A stretch of DNA of 64,000 nt from an uncultured Eubacteriales bacterium (GCA_902778585.1 CACYYD010000001.1:62001-126000); one strand, 5' to 3'. Positions 43,349 to 52,637 are shown, counted from the stretch's first letter. Translations and numbers: made by a program. Notes: generated by a model not told the origin, from the sequence alone.

Positions 43349-44917
43349 TTGCAAGACAGCAGAACACCCGCAGTTTCGATGAGAAACATAACCAAGACAT
43401 TCGGTTCGATAGTGGCCAACCGCGGCGTTAATCTCGACATATACAGGGGCGAGATCCTTTCGCTTCTGGGCGAGAACGGTTCCGGCAAGACCACCCTGAT
43501 GAACATGCTCTCAGGCATCTATTACCCGGATGAGGGAGAGATCTTCATCGACGGAAAACACGTACAGATATCCTCACCTAAAGACGCATATGATTACGGC
43601 ATAGGCATGATCCATCAGCACTTCAAGCTGGTAAATGTTTTTACTGCCGCTCAAAATATAATTCTGGGAATCGACTCGTACGACGGAAAGAAAGTCCCGA
43701 AATGGAACAGGCTCGACCTTGAGACCGCTGCAAAGAAGATCCGTGAGATCTGCGATGCATATGGATTTGAAGTTGATCCGAACAAGAAGATTTATGATAT
43801 GTCGGTGTCTGAAAAGCAGACCGTAGAGATCGTAAAGGTTCTTTACAAGGGCGCAGACATCCTCATTCTTGACGAGCCTACAGCTGTACTTACTCCGCAG
43901 GAGACAGAAAAGCTCTTCGCCGTGCTCCGCAATATGAGGGCTGACGGAAAGACAGTCATCATCATCACGCACAAGCTGCACGAGGTAGAAGAGATCTCTG
44001 ACAAGGTAGCTATTCTCCGTAAGGGTGAGTTCATCGGAGAACTGATAACAAAGGAGACCAACGCCCAGGAAATGACCAACATGATGGTAGGGCGCGAGGT
44101 CAAACTCAATATAGACAGACCGGAACCAAAGAACGTAAAGCCTAGGATAGAGATCAAGGATCTTACGGTAAGATCTGAAGACGGCGTCCTTAAACTCGAC
44201 AATGTCTCGTTTACGGCAAATACAGGGGAGGTACTCGGTATCGCAGGTATCTCGGGCTGCGGCCAGAAAGAACTTCTCGAAGCGATAGCCGGACTTCAGC
44301 CTATCGAAAAAGGCGAGATCAATTACATCGAGGACGACGGATCTTCGACCAGCCTGGTCGGAATGAGCGATCTTGAGATCGATGCCAAGGGAGTATCGCT
44401 GGCATTCGTCCCTGAGGACAGACTCGGCATGGGACTTGTTGCTAACATGGACCTGGTAGACAACATGATGCTCAGATCTTTCCGCAGAAAAGGCAAGATC
44501 GCCGGATTCACAGACCGGAAGACTCCAAGGGATCTCGCAAGAAAGGTAGTTGACGAACTTGAAGTAGTTACACCGGGCCTTGAAACTCCGGTAAGGAGAC
44601 TGTCCGGAGGTAATGTACAGAAGGTGCTGGTAGGCCGTGAGATCGCGATGAATCCGACGGTGCTCATGTCAGCTTACGCAGTAAGAGGACTCGACATCAA
44701 CGCTTCGTACACCATCTATGATCTTATCAATCAGCAGAAGGAAAGAGGCGTGGCGGTCATATTTGTCGGTGAAGACCTTGACGTTCTTCTCGAACTCAGC
44801 GACCGTATACTGGTGCTTTGCGCAGGCAAGGTCAGCGGTATAGTCGATGGCAGAACAGCAGATAAACACGAAGTCGGTCTGCTGATGACAAAAGTCGGAG
44901 GTGGTGAAATTGGATAA
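43349..44917 (+). CDS. Nucleoside ABC transporter ATP-binding protein (double ATPase)
   Basis: Protein of 522 residues with two fused ABC domains, like NupO/RbsA. The first has a complete Walker A (GENGSGKTT) and LDEPTAVLT. The second is degenerate at Walker A (GISGCGQKE) and Walker B region (AVRGLD), which is usual for this family. The start codon is TTG with AAAGGAGG 7-8 bases upstream. It overlaps the first permease gene by 8 bases. Confidence 0.93.
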   Translation: MQDSRTPAVSMRNITKTFGSIVANRGVNLDIYRGEILSLLGENGSGKTTLMNMLSGIYYPDEGEIFIDGKHVQISSPKDAYDYGIGMIHQHFKLVNVFTAAQNIILGIDSYDGKKVPKWNRLDLETAAKKIREICDAYGFEVDPNKKIYDMSVSEKQTVEIVKVLYKGADILILDEPTAVLTPQETEKLFAVLRNMRADGKTVIIITHKLHEVEEISDKVAILRKGEFIGELITKETNAQEMTNMMVGREVKLNIDRPEPKNVKPRIEIKDLTVRSEDGVLKLDNVSFTANTGEVLGIAGISGCGQKELLEAIAGLQPIEKGEINYIEDDGSSTSLVGMSDLEIDAKGVSLAFVPEDRLGMGLVANMDLVDNMMLRSFRRKGKIAGFTDRKTPRDLARKVVDELEVVTPGLETPVRRLSGGNVQKVLVGREIAMNPTVLMSAYAVRGLDINASYTIYDLINQQKERGVAVIFVGEDLDVLLELSDRILVLCAGKVSGIVDGRTADKHEVGLLMTKVGGGEIG

Positions 44918-46019
44918 AAACAAAAAAGAACCTTTGATTCACATCACCAAGCGCAAGGCGATATCCAAAAAACATGAATGGGCGATCAGGCTCGGCAGCA
45001 TACTGATCGCGCTCGTGGTATGCGCCATCATAACGACGCTTACGACACACCTCAACCCTATAAGCGTATATGCATCCATGATCGACGGATCGTTCGGAAG
45101 CGAACGTAAGGTCTGGGCACTGCTGAAAGAACTTTCAATACTGCTGATGGTGTCGGTAGCTCTGGCACCGGCATTCAAGATGAAGTTCTGGAACCTCGGC
45201 GGAGGCGGACAGGTTATGGCCGGAGTACTTGCGACAACGACTTGCATGATCACTCTCGGCGACAAGCTGCCTAACGGCGCTCTTATCCTGCTGTCGCTGG
45301 TAGCGGCTCTTTTCGCAGGCGCTCTCTGGGCTTTCATTCCGGCTTTCTGCAAAGCTAAGTGGAATACCAACGAAACACTGTTTACCCTGATGATGAACTA
45401 CGTAGCAACTCAGATAGTTGCGTACTTCATAATCATCTGGGAGAGCCCTAAGGGATCCGGAAAGATCGGTATCGTAAATCAGCACACTCAGGCCGGATGG
45501 CTTCCGATCATAGCAGGAAAGCAGTATCTTCTGCCTGTGCTGATCTCGATAGCAGTTACCATCTTCATGTACATATATCTGAAGTACAGCAAACAGGGCT
45601 ATGAGCTCTCGGTAGTAGGCGAGAGCCAGAATACGGCGAGATACGTAGGGATCAACGTAGGAAAGGTCATAATCCGTACGCTTATTCTCTGCGGACTTAT
45701 CTGCGGACTCACCGGATGGCTGCTCGTAGCAGGTACCGACCACACCATGACTACCACCATTGAAGCCGGCAGAGGCTTCCTCGGAGTAATGGTCGCATGG
45801 CTGGCACACTTCAATCCTATAGGGATGGTGCTGTCGGGCCTTCTGATGGTATTCATGAACAGAGGCGGCGGCGAGATATCCACTGCCTTCGGACTCAATA
45901 AATCGTTCGGAGACATCCTCACCGGCGTTATCCTGTTCTTCGTAATAGGAAGTGAATTCTTCATCAATTACCAGGTACACTTCCGCAAGTCACATGGAAA
46001 GGAGGCTGCAGATGTTTAG
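44910..46019 (+). CDS. Nucleoside ABC transporter permease 1
   Basis: Membrane permease of 369 residues of the branched-chain/ribose type, related to NupP. Helices begin near residue 26, and the cytoplasmic loop GESQNTARYVGINVGK contacts the ATPase. The start is taken as TTG at 44910, 8 bases after GGAGG, because upstream GTG codons overlap that site. It overlaps both neighbours by 8 bases. Confidence 0.9.
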   Translation: MDKNKKEPLIHITKRKAISKKHEWAIRLGSILIALVVCAIITTLTTHLNPISVYASMIDGSFGSERKVWALLKELSILLMVSVALAPAFKMKFWNLGGGGQVMAGVLATTTCMITLGDKLPNGALILLSLVAALFAGALWAFIPAFCKAKWNTNETLFTLMMNYVATQIVAYFIIIWESPKGSGKIGIVNQHTQAGWLPIIAGKQYLLPVLISIAVTIFMYIYLKYSKQGYELSVVGESQNTARYVGINVGKVIIRTLILCGLICGLTGWLLVAGTDHTMTTTIEAGRGFLGVMVAWLAHFNPIGMVLSGLLMVFMNRGGGEISTAFGLNKSFGDILTGVILFFVIGSEFFINYQVHFRKSHGKEAADV

Positions 46020-46998
46020 TCTTGTATCTTTCATACCAAGGGCTATCGTGCAGAGCGTTCCGCTGCTGCTCGGATGCGTGGGAGAGACTCTCAACGAAAA
46101 GGCAGGCAGCCTTAACCTCGGTATTCCTGGTGTCATGTACGTTGGCGCCATTTCAGGAGTTATAGGATCATTCTTCTATGAAAACTCCGGCGCGACCTTC
46201 AATCCTGTAATAGGCCTGCTGATACCTATTCTGTGCTGCATGCTGGGATCACTGATGATGGGACTGATATTCTGTTTCCTCACAGTAACACTCAGAGCAA
46301 ACCAGAACGTAACAGGACTTGCGATGACTACCTTCGGCGTTGGATTCGGTAACTTCTTCGGAGGTTCCATCATCAAGCTGACCGGAGCTGAAGTACCGTC
46401 GATCGCTCTTTCCGCAACAAGTAAGGCGTTCAAGACAGCGCTTCCTTTCGCGGGTAAGGCCGGAGTCGTAGGCGATCTGCTTCTGTCCTACAGCTTCATG
46501 ACATATGTCGCGATCATCATAGCGATCTTCACATCCTATGTACTCAAGAGAACACGTACAGGTCTTGAGCTCAGAGCGGTAGGAGAGAACCCTGCGACAG
46601 CAGATGCTGCGGGTATCAATATCAACAGATATAAATACTTCTCGATCTGCATAGGCTGCATGATAGCCGGAATCGGCGGACTCTATTACGTACTCGACTA
46701 CGCAAGCGGTGTATGGTCGAACGACGCATTCGGAGACCGCGGATGGCTCGCTATCGCACTCGTTATCTTCTCGATCTGGCGTCCTAACTGGGCTGTATGG
46801 GAGTCGATCCTCTTCGGAGGTCTCTATATCCTCTATCTGTACATCCCTACGGGAACCAACTTCGCTATGAAGGAGATATACAAGGGACTGCCTTATATAG
46901 TAACGATCATTGTTCTTATCGCCATCAGCCTTAAGAACAAGCATGAGAACCAGCCGCCTGAAGCATTGGGACTTCCGTACTTCAGAGAAGACCGGTGA
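46012..46998 (+). CDS. Nucleoside ABC transporter permease 2
   Basis: Second permease, 328 residues, related to NupQ. It has the family start VGETLNEKAGSLNLGIPGVM and the loop GENPATADAAGININ. It pairs with the first permease to form the membrane channel. GGAGG precedes the ATG at 46012. A stem-loop after the gene separates it from adenine deaminase. Confidence 0.92.
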   Translation: MFSLVSFIPRAIVQSVPLLLGCVGETLNEKAGSLNLGIPGVMYVGAISGVIGSFFYENSGATFNPVIGLLIPILCCMLGSLMMGLIFCFLTVTLRANQNVTGLAMTTFGVGFGNFFGGSIIKLTGAEVPSIALSATSKAFKTALPFAGKAGVVGDLLLSYSFMTYVAIIIAIFTSYVLKRTRTGLELRAVGENPATADAAGININRYKYFSICIGCMIAGIGGLYYVLDYASGVWSNDAFGDRGWLAIALVIFSIWRPNWAVWESILFGGLYILYLYIPTGTNFAMKEIYKGLPYIVTIIVLIAISLKNKHENQPPEALGLPYFREDR

Positions 46999-47024
46999 CG
47001 GAAGGCAGAATATGCAAAAGAAAC

Positions 47025-47055
47025 AAAGGGAAAGCACTTCAGTGTCTTTCCCTTT
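47025..47055 (+). other. Stem-loop between permease 2 and adenine deaminase
   Basis: Stem AAAGGGAAAG-CAC / GTG-t-CTTTCCCTTT with loop TTCA, 26 bases after the permease stop. Only a few T residues follow, so it may act as a partial terminator or mRNA processing site. Confidence 0.6.
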
Positions 47056-47081
47056 AATATAAGCGGAAGGAGCGTGATACC

Positions 47082-48788
47082 TTGAAATACGAAGATTATA
47101 AAAAGCTCGCGCCTGCCACGCTCGGCAAGGTAAAAGCAGATCTTCTGTTTAAGAACTGCAAAATCGTGGATGTTTTTACAGGCGAGATCGTGGAGTCGTG
47201 CGTGGCTGTGAAGGACGGCATCATTCTGGGTGTATCCAAGTCATATCAGGGCAAAAAGGAGATAGACCTTGGCGGTGCTTACATCGCTCCCGGCTTCATA
47301 GACGCACATCTTCATCTTGAATCTACCATGGTCGCTCCGGCTGAGCTTGTAGCGACTGCAGCAGCATGCGGAACGACCACATTCATAGTCGATCCTCATG
47401 AGGCAGCTAATGTATCGGGCGCGGACGGCATAAGATATATTCTTGATCAGACCGAAAAGTCCGATGCCAATGTATTTGTGATGATGCCTTCGTGCGTTCC
47501 TGCGACAGACATAGACGACAACGGCTGCATGTTTGCCGCGAACGATATGTATCCGTTTGTAGGAAACGAGAGGATACTCGGTCTCGGCGAGGTAATGGAT
47601 GACGAAGCCGTTGTGAACGCAGACCAGAGGATGTTTGCGAAGTTTGCGCTCTTTGAGCACCAGACCATTGACGGTCACGCTCCGTTCCTTCCTAACAAGA
47701 AGCTGTCGGTATACAAACTGGCCGGAATCGATACAGACCATGAGGCTTCATCGTTCGAATATGCGCTCGAAGAGGCGAGACGGGGAATACACGTGCATGT
47801 ACGCGAAGGATCAGCCGCCCACAACGTTGATGACATCATCAGCGGAATAGTGCGGACCGGCATTGATACCGAGCACTTCAGTTTCTGCACCGATGACAAG
47901 CACATAGAAGACATCCTGAGAGAAGGCCATATAGTCTATAACGTCAGAAGGGCTGTGGAGCTTGGTCTTGATCCGTTCAAGGCCATAAAGATGGCCACCA
48001 TCAATACTGCCAAGTGTTATGGCTTAAAGCATATGGGCGCCATTGCTCCGGGCTATCAGGCAGACTTTGTCATCTTTGACAATATGAAGGACTTCAATAT
48101 CCTCGATGTGTACTTCAAGGGCAAAAGGATCGACCGGGATGCTCCTGTAAAGGTAAAGCGCTGTCCGTCCCATCTGAAGCATACAGTCAATATCGACAAG
48201 GTAAGCGCAAAAGACTTTGCTCTTCCGATCAGAGGCGGGATCACACATGTCATCGGCATGGAGCCTAAGCAGATAGTGACCAACGACCTTACTGAGCATT
48301 TTGCAAAGACCGATAATTTTGTACCGCATGACGGATATCTCAAGATCGCAGCGGTTGAAAGACATAAGAGAAGCGGAAAGATAGGCGTTGCGGTGACAAA
48401 GGGCTACGGTATCCGCGGAGGCGCGATAGCGTCATCGGTATCGCACGACTCGCATAACATCATCGTTATAGGTGACAACGATGAAGATATCGCTGTTGCC
48501 GTCAACGAGATCGCTCGCGTTCAGGGCGGATACACAGTAGTAGAGAACGGCAAGGTCTTTGATACGCTGCCGCTTCCTATCATGGGACTCATGACGGACG
48601 TCCACTTCGAAGAGGTAAATGAGAAGCTCAAGGTCATGAAGGAAAAGGCTTACGAGATGGGAGTATCAAAGGACTTCGATCCGTTTATCACTCTTTCATT
48701 CATGGCTCTCACCGTAATACCGGCACTCCGTATAACGCCGAGAGGGCTGTTCAGAGTGTCAGACAAGGGCTCGGGATTCATTAAATAG
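47082..48788 (+). CDS. ade: Adenine deaminase
   Basis: Metal-dependent amidohydrolase of 568 residues that deaminates adenine to hypoxanthine. The metal motif DAHLHLEST (His76, His78) and the typical CGTTTFIVDPHE follow family pattern, and a C-terminal domain with SSVSHDSHNIIVIGDND is diagnostic of Ade. The start is TTG with GGAAGGAG upstream. Hypoxanthine is a natural feed for the molybdenum hydroxylase encoded at 60176-63951. A terminator and then a TnpB element follow. Confidence 0.96.
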   Translation: MKYEDYKKLAPATLGKVKADLLFKNCKIVDVFTGEIVESCVAVKDGIILGVSKSYQGKKEIDLGGAYIAPGFIDAHLHLESTMVAPAELVATAAACGTTTFIVDPHEAANVSGADGIRYILDQTEKSDANVFVMMPSCVPATDIDDNGCMFAANDMYPFVGNERILGLGEVMDDEAVVNADQRMFAKFALFEHQTIDGHAPFLPNKKLSVYKLAGIDTDHEASSFEYALEEARRGIHVHVREGSAAHNVDDIISGIVRTGIDTEHFSFCTDDKHIEDILREGHIVYNVRRAVELGLDPFKAIKMATINTAKCYGLKHMGAIAPGYQADFVIFDNMKDFNILDVYFKGKRIDRDAPVKVKRCPSHLKHTVNIDKVSAKDFALPIRGGITHVIGMEPKQIVTNDLTEHFAKTDNFVPHDGYLKIAAVERHKRSGKIGVAVTKGYGIRGGAIASSVSHDSHNIIVIGDNDEDIAVAVNEIARVQGGYTVVENGKVFDTLPLPIMGLMTDVHFEEVNEKLKVMKEKAYEMGVSKDFDPFITLSFMALTVIPALRITPRGLFRVSDKGSGFIK

Positions 48789-48820
48789 AGGCGGCATTGA
48801 GCCGGAAATAAGATGACAGA

Positions 48821-48865
48821 GGCCGCAGCTCCGGGCAAGAAACGCTCCGGCGGCGCGGCCTTTTT
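48821..48865 (+). terminator. Terminator after adenine deaminase
   Basis: Stem GGCCGC / GCGGCC with inner CCGG/CCGG pairing and a five-T tail. The T-tail forms part of the TTAC target of the adjoining TnpB element. Confidence 0.85.
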
Positions 48866-48877
48866 ACCATAAAAACA

Positions 48878-48921
48878 GGCGAGAAAGCCCCTGTCCTCTA
48901 TAGGCAGCGGGATGAATCGCC
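48878..48921 (+). repeat. Left-end imperfect palindrome of the TnpB element
   Basis: Nested stem: outer GGCGA / TCGCC, inner CCC-CTG / CAG-c-GGG. It is preceded by the AAAG guide tetranucleotide. A second small hairpin GCCCT-TGC-AGGGC follows at 48919-48931. Confidence 0.7.
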
Positions 48922-48987
48922 CTTGCAGGGCAGTGAAGTTTAGGCACACCTCGAGTATTCCAGAGGTATTTAGATAGGCTGAATCCC

Positions 48988-49016
48988 TTGAAAAAACTGA
49001 GACTTCGTGATATAAT
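48988..49016 (+). promoter_or_regulatory. tnpB promoter
   Basis: TTGAAA (48988-48993), exact 17-base spacer, TATAAT (49011-49016), 24 bases before the tnpB ATG. Confidence 0.65.
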
Positions 49017-49040
49017 AGAACATACGTTCGGAGGCATGTC

Positions 49041-50144
49041 ATGAAGCGGATCAGAGGGTATAAATACAGAGCATATCCAAATAAAAAGCAGCAGGAGTTC
49101 TTTGCGAAGACCTTCGGCTCATGTCGCTACGTGTATAATCACTACCTTGCGATGAGAAGATCCAGATGGGAAGAGTGGCATGACACTATGTCATTTCCGG
49201 AGACGACAAAAGACCTCGCAAATAACCTCAAGAAAGAGCACGAATGGCTGAAACAAGCAGACAGCAGTGCACTGCAGCAGAGTCTGAGACATCTTGAGAA
49301 TGCGTATGAGAACTTCTGCGCAAAGAGAAGCGGCTACCCAAAGTTCAAAAGGAAGAGATCTGATCAGAGCTACCGGACGATGAACAACAATGGCAGCATT
49401 CGGATCGAAGGAGCTGCCGTAAGACTGCCGAAGGCAGGCAAGGTAAAGATCGTCAAAACCAGGGAATTCGACGGTCGTATCATCAGTGCGACAGTATCAC
49501 TGACGTCTGGAGGCAGGTGGTACATCTCGCTGCAGGTAGAGGAAGAATTTGAGCTCCAGCCTAACAAGGGCGGGAAGGTCGGCATAGACGCGGGACTTTC
49601 AGCACTGTACACAGATTCAGAGAATAACAGAATAGAGAATCCGAAGACCCTCTCAAAGCATGAGAAACGTATCCGCAGACTACAGAGGTCACTGTCACGC
49701 AAACAGAAGGGATCAAAGAACAGAGAAAAGGCCCGGATAAGACTTGCAAGAGAGCACGAGAAGGTAGCAGACATCAGAAATGACTTCCAGCACAAGATCA
49801 GCTATAGACTGGCGAGCGATAACCAAGTCGTCTGTATAGAAGATCTTGATGTCAGAGGAATGATGAAAGACCACAAGCTCGCGAGATCCATATCCGACGC
49901 ATCATGGAACGAGTTTTTCAGGAAACTTGAATACAAGATGGGAGACCGGGGCGGTATCCTGATAAAAGTCCCGAGGACATATCCATCGAGCCAGATATGC
50001 AGCTGCTGCGGCAGGCAGAACAGGAAAGTGAGAGATCTTGCAATACGGTCGTGGACCTGCCCGGAATGCGGGGCACAGCATGACCGGGACAAGAATGCCG
50101 CGGTCAACATACTGGTCAAAGGTCTTGAGATGCTTGCATCCTGA
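49041..50144 (+). CDS. tnpB: RNA-guided endonuclease TnpB
   Basis: Full-length TnpB of 367 residues. The RuvC residues are Asp183 (GIDAGL), Glu267 (CIEDLD) and Asp350 (HDRDKNAA). The zinc finger uses Cys320, Cys323, Cys340 and Cys343. The N-terminal helix-turn-helix and wedge regions (YRAYPNKKQQEF) are intact, so the protein is probably active. The known role is guide-RNA-directed cleavage next to a target-adjacent motif, which favours retention of the element. Here the expected motif is TTAC. CGGAGG lies 6 bases before the ATG. Confidence 0.95.
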   Translation: MKRIRGYKYRAYPNKKQQEFFAKTFGSCRYVYNHYLAMRRSRWEEWHDTMSFPETTKDLANNLKKEHEWLKQADSSALQQSLRHLENAYENFCAKRSGYPKFKRKRSDQSYRTMNNNGSIRIEGAAVRLPKAGKVKIVKTREFDGRIISATVSLTSGGRWYISLQVEEEFELQPNKGGKVGIDAGLSALYTDSENNRIENPKTLSKHEKRIRRLQRSLSRKQKGSKNREKARIRLAREHEKVADIRNDFQHKISYRLASDNQVVCIEDLDVRGMMKDHKLARSISDASWNEFFRKLEYKMGDRGGILIKVPRTYPSSQICSCCGRQNRKVRDLAIRSWTCPECGAQHDRDKNAAVNILVKGLEMLAS

Positions 50145-50300
50145 GACAAAATACATAAGATAACACAAATACCGTGGGTCGCACGGGAATCTACGCCTGT
50201 GGAGAGAGTGTAAGACGGACTCTAAAATAGAGAACGCAGTTCTCGCAGAAGCAGGAATCTCCCACTTCAAGTTACTGGACTAAGTGGCGGGAGCGTTCAA
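50145..50300 (+). ncRNA. Candidate omega (guide) RNA and right end of the TnpB element
   Basis: The region after the tnpB stop contains hairpins CTCT/AGAG (50220-50232), GAGAAC-GCA-GTTCTC (50230-50244) and a bulged CTCCCACTT / AAGTGGCGGGAG (50259-50293) ending in GTTCAA. This layout matches TnpB omega RNAs, whose 5' part lies in the end of tnpB and whose guide is the flanking DNA after the right end, here starting GGGAAACAGGAATAATG. The 5' limit is not known. Confidence 0.5.
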
Positions 50301-50314
50301 GGGAAACAGGAATA

Positions 50315-51442
50315 ATGATCGAAAAAGAAAGAATGCAGGCAGCCATAGAGGCTGCCGAAAAACACTGGAAATATCTTCATACGATACCCGAGATGGCATT
50401 TGAGGAGCATAAGACCACTGAGTACATCAGGAAGGTGTGCGAAGAGTATCCTGTGAAGATAATAGATCTTGGAATGAAGACAGGCCTTGTGTGCTGGCTC
50501 GACGCCGGCAGCAGCAAGACCGTGGCTCTCAGGGCAGATATAGACGCTGTGCCGACTGCTGACGGTCCGCATCATTTCTGCGGGCATGATTCGCATTCGT
50601 CGGCGCTTCTCGGAGCCATGGACTATCTTTGCGGTACTGAAGATCTTCCGTATAATCTTCTCTTCATATTCCAGCCTGCAGAGGAGGGAACACGCGGCGC
50701 ACGCGCTATGCTTGACCACGGGCTTCTCGAAAAAGTCCCGCAGAGACCGGTCCGTATATTCGGCATACACAACCGCCCGGAGGTCGACTTCGGCAAAGTC
50801 GTAGTGCACAGGGGACCGCTGATGTCTGAGAAGAGCATATTCCGCATGACATTTGAAGGAGTGGCCGGTCACGGCTCTCTGCCTCACAAGTGCGTCGATC
50901 CCATCGTTGCCGCGGCGGCGTTTATTAACGGGATACAGACGATATCCAGCCGCAACATCGATCCTTTTGACCCGGTGATCTGCACGGTAAACAGCGTGAA
51001 CGCGGGAGCACCTGACATTGCTGTCACTGCTGATGCGAGAGTCACGGGCTATTTCAGGTCATTCAGCCATGAGGCTCACAAGAGGATGGGGCAGAGGCTC
51101 AGGAGACTTGCTGAAAGTACGGCCGAGGCTTATGAGTGCAGATTCGATCTTAATGTGACGCATGCAGTCCCGGCGGTATTCAACGGCGATGAAATGCACG
51201 CGCTGGCATCAAAGGCAGTGGCTTCCGTTCTCGGGGAGAACGCGGTCACTGACAGCGATCCTTGTCTTGCATCGGAGGACTTTGCCGTTTACGGTGAAGA
51301 GATGCCGGCCTTCCTGTACTGGGTCGGAAGCGGTGTTCCGGGAGAGGCCTGCCCGCCGTGGCATGACCCGGGATTCCACATGGATCCGAGGTATATGCAG
51401 TCGGCCGTACCGGTGCTCTGCGCTTCGGCAATGGTTGGATAA
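50315..51442 (+). CDS. M20-family amidohydrolase
   Basis: Metal-dependent hydrolase of 375 residues related to N-acyl amino acid amidohydrolases. It has LHTIPEMAFEEHKT at the start, the metal ligands in CGHDSHSSALLG and FQPAEEGTRGARAM, and the C-terminal SEDFAVY region. In this setting it might open or trim a purine-breakdown product, but that is inference. The ribosome binding site lies just outside the right end of the TnpB element, so insertion has replaced the native upstream sequence. A terminator follows. Confidence 0.87.
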   Translation: MIEKERMQAAIEAAEKHWKYLHTIPEMAFEEHKTTEYIRKVCEEYPVKIIDLGMKTGLVCWLDAGSSKTVALRADIDAVPTADGPHHFCGHDSHSSALLGAMDYLCGTEDLPYNLLFIFQPAEEGTRGARAMLDHGLLEKVPQRPVRIFGIHNRPEVDFGKVVVHRGPLMSEKSIFRMTFEGVAGHGSLPHKCVDPIVAAAAFINGIQTISSRNIDPFDPVICTVNSVNAGAPDIAVTADARVTGYFRSFSHEAHKRMGQRLRRLAESTAEAYECRFDLNVTHAVPAVFNGDEMHALASKAVASVLGENAVTDSDPCLASEDFAVYGEEMPAFLYWVGSGVPGEACPPWHDPGFHMDPRYMQSAVPVLCASAMVG

Positions 51443-51470
51443 ATCTAAAATCGTTTTAGCTTTAAAATCA

Positions 51471-51498
51471 AAAAACAGCCTCTTTTGGGGCTGTTTTT
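51471..51498 (+). terminator. Terminator after the M20 amidohydrolase gene
   Basis: Stem AAAAACAGCC / GGCTGTTTTT with a T-rich 3' arm. A further small palindrome CTAAAA-TCG-TTTTAG (about 51445-51459) precedes it. Confidence 0.85.
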
Positions 51499-51561
51499 GT
51501 TGATGTTTCGTTCTTGCCGATGCTAAAATTAGTTAAGCGTTTTAAGTTTGAGGACATATTA

Positions 51562-52584
51562 ATGAAACTGATAAAAACAGAAGATGCGGTCGGGCACGTA
51601 CTGTGCCACGACATCACACAGATAATAAAGGGCGTTACGAAGGACGCGGTATTCCGTAAGGGCCACATCGTTACAGAGGAAGATATACCCGTGCTGCTTT
51701 CTGTCGGCAAAGAGAATCTCTATGTCTGGGAAAACGATGAAAGCATGATGCATGAGAACGAAGCTGCCGAGGTCCTCTGCGCTATCTGCAAGGGCATGAA
51801 TGTAAGCCGCGGCGGAGTAAAGGAAGGCAAGATAGAACTGTTTGCTGAGTGCGATGGTGTCCTCAGGATCGACAGGGAAAAGCTTAACGCCGTCAATTCC
51901 TTCGGACAGATGATGATAGCGACCCGCCATGGAGACTTTCCGGTAAAGAAGGGCGACAAGCTTGCAGGAACACGCATCATACCTCTGGTCATCGAGAAGG
52001 AAAAGATGGACAGGGTGAAGGCGCTCTGCGGAGAAGAAGCTATCCTTGATGTGATGCCGTATATGCCTCGCAAGGCCGGTATAGTTACCACCGGAAGCGA
52101 GGTCCTGAAAGGCCGCATAAAAGATGAATTCACGCCCGTAGTCATGGAAAAACTGAGAGAATTCGGTGCTGAGATAGCCGGACAGAAGCTGAGCGGAGAT
52201 GACAGCGCCGTCATAGAAAAATGCATAAGGGAGTTCATTGACGAAGGCTGTGACCTCATTCTCTGCACCGGCGGCATGAGCGTCGATCCTGACGACAGGA
52301 CGCCTCTCGCCATACGCAATGTCTGCGGAAGTGCGGTGACCTATGGTGCGCCGGTACTTCCGGGAGCGATGTTCATGCTCTCATATTACGGCGATGAAAA
52401 CATCCCTGTCATGGGGCTTCCGGGATGCGTCATGTACGCGAAACGGACTATCTTCGATCTTGTTCTCCCAAGGATAATGACGGGAGAGACCCTTACAAAG
52501 GAGGACTTTGACAGGATGGGAGAAGGCGGGCTCTGCCTGGGCTGCGACATATGCACATTCCCGAACTGTGGGTTTGGAAAATAA
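51562..52584 (+). CDS. MoeA/Mog-like molybdopterin-binding protein with cysteine-rich tail
   Basis: Protein of 340 residues with a molybdopterin-binding MoCF domain (VTTGSEVLKGRIKDEF, LCTGGMSVDPDDRTP, GLPGCVMYAKRT) and an N-terminal domain unlike full MoeA. The last 15 residues hold the motif C-x2-C-x2-C-x4-C (CLGCDICTFPNC), which may bind a metal. Such proteins accompany molybdenum hydroxylase gene clusters. It lies directly before modABC, pointing to molybdenum rather than tungsten. The start at 51562 has GAGGA upstream. Confidence 0.85.
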   Translation: MKLIKTEDAVGHVLCHDITQIIKGVTKDAVFRKGHIVTEEDIPVLLSVGKENLYVWENDESMMHENEAAEVLCAICKGMNVSRGGVKEGKIELFAECDGVLRIDREKLNAVNSFGQMMIATRHGDFPVKKGDKLAGTRIIPLVIEKEKMDRVKALCGEEAILDVMPYMPRKAGIVTTGSEVLKGRIKDEFTPVVMEKLREFGAEIAGQKLSGDDSAVIEKCIREFIDEGCDLILCTGGMSVDPDDRTPLAIRNVCGSAVTYGAPVLPGAMFMLSYYGDENIPVMGLPGCVMYAKRTIFDLVLPRIMTGETLTKEDFDRMGEGGLCLGCDICTFPNCGFGK

Positions 52585-52637
52585 TAACGTCAGAAAAGGG
52601 ACCAGGAACTATATGGTACAGAAAGGAGAGCATTGAG

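Larger units (their letters stand above)
48868..50300 (+). mobile_element. IS200/IS605-family TnpB-only element with IS608-type ends
   Basis: The element of 1,433 bases carries tnpB but no tnpA. The left boundary follows TTAC (48864-48867), the IS608 target tetranucleotide. The right end finishes in TCAA (50297-50300), the IS608 right cleavage site. The guide tetranucleotides known from IS608 are also in place: AAAG (48884-48887) at the foot of the left hairpin and GAAT (50255-50258) at the foot of the right hairpin. Movement would need a TnpA supplied in trans. The empty site would join the adenine deaminase terminator to GGGAAACAGG upstream of the amidohydrolase gene. Confidence 0.85.

Noticed and set aside
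50145-50314. A missing or degraded tnpA beside tnpB
   Set aside because: Neither flank holds a frame with the TnpA HUH and tyrosine motifs; the element boundaries leave no room for it.
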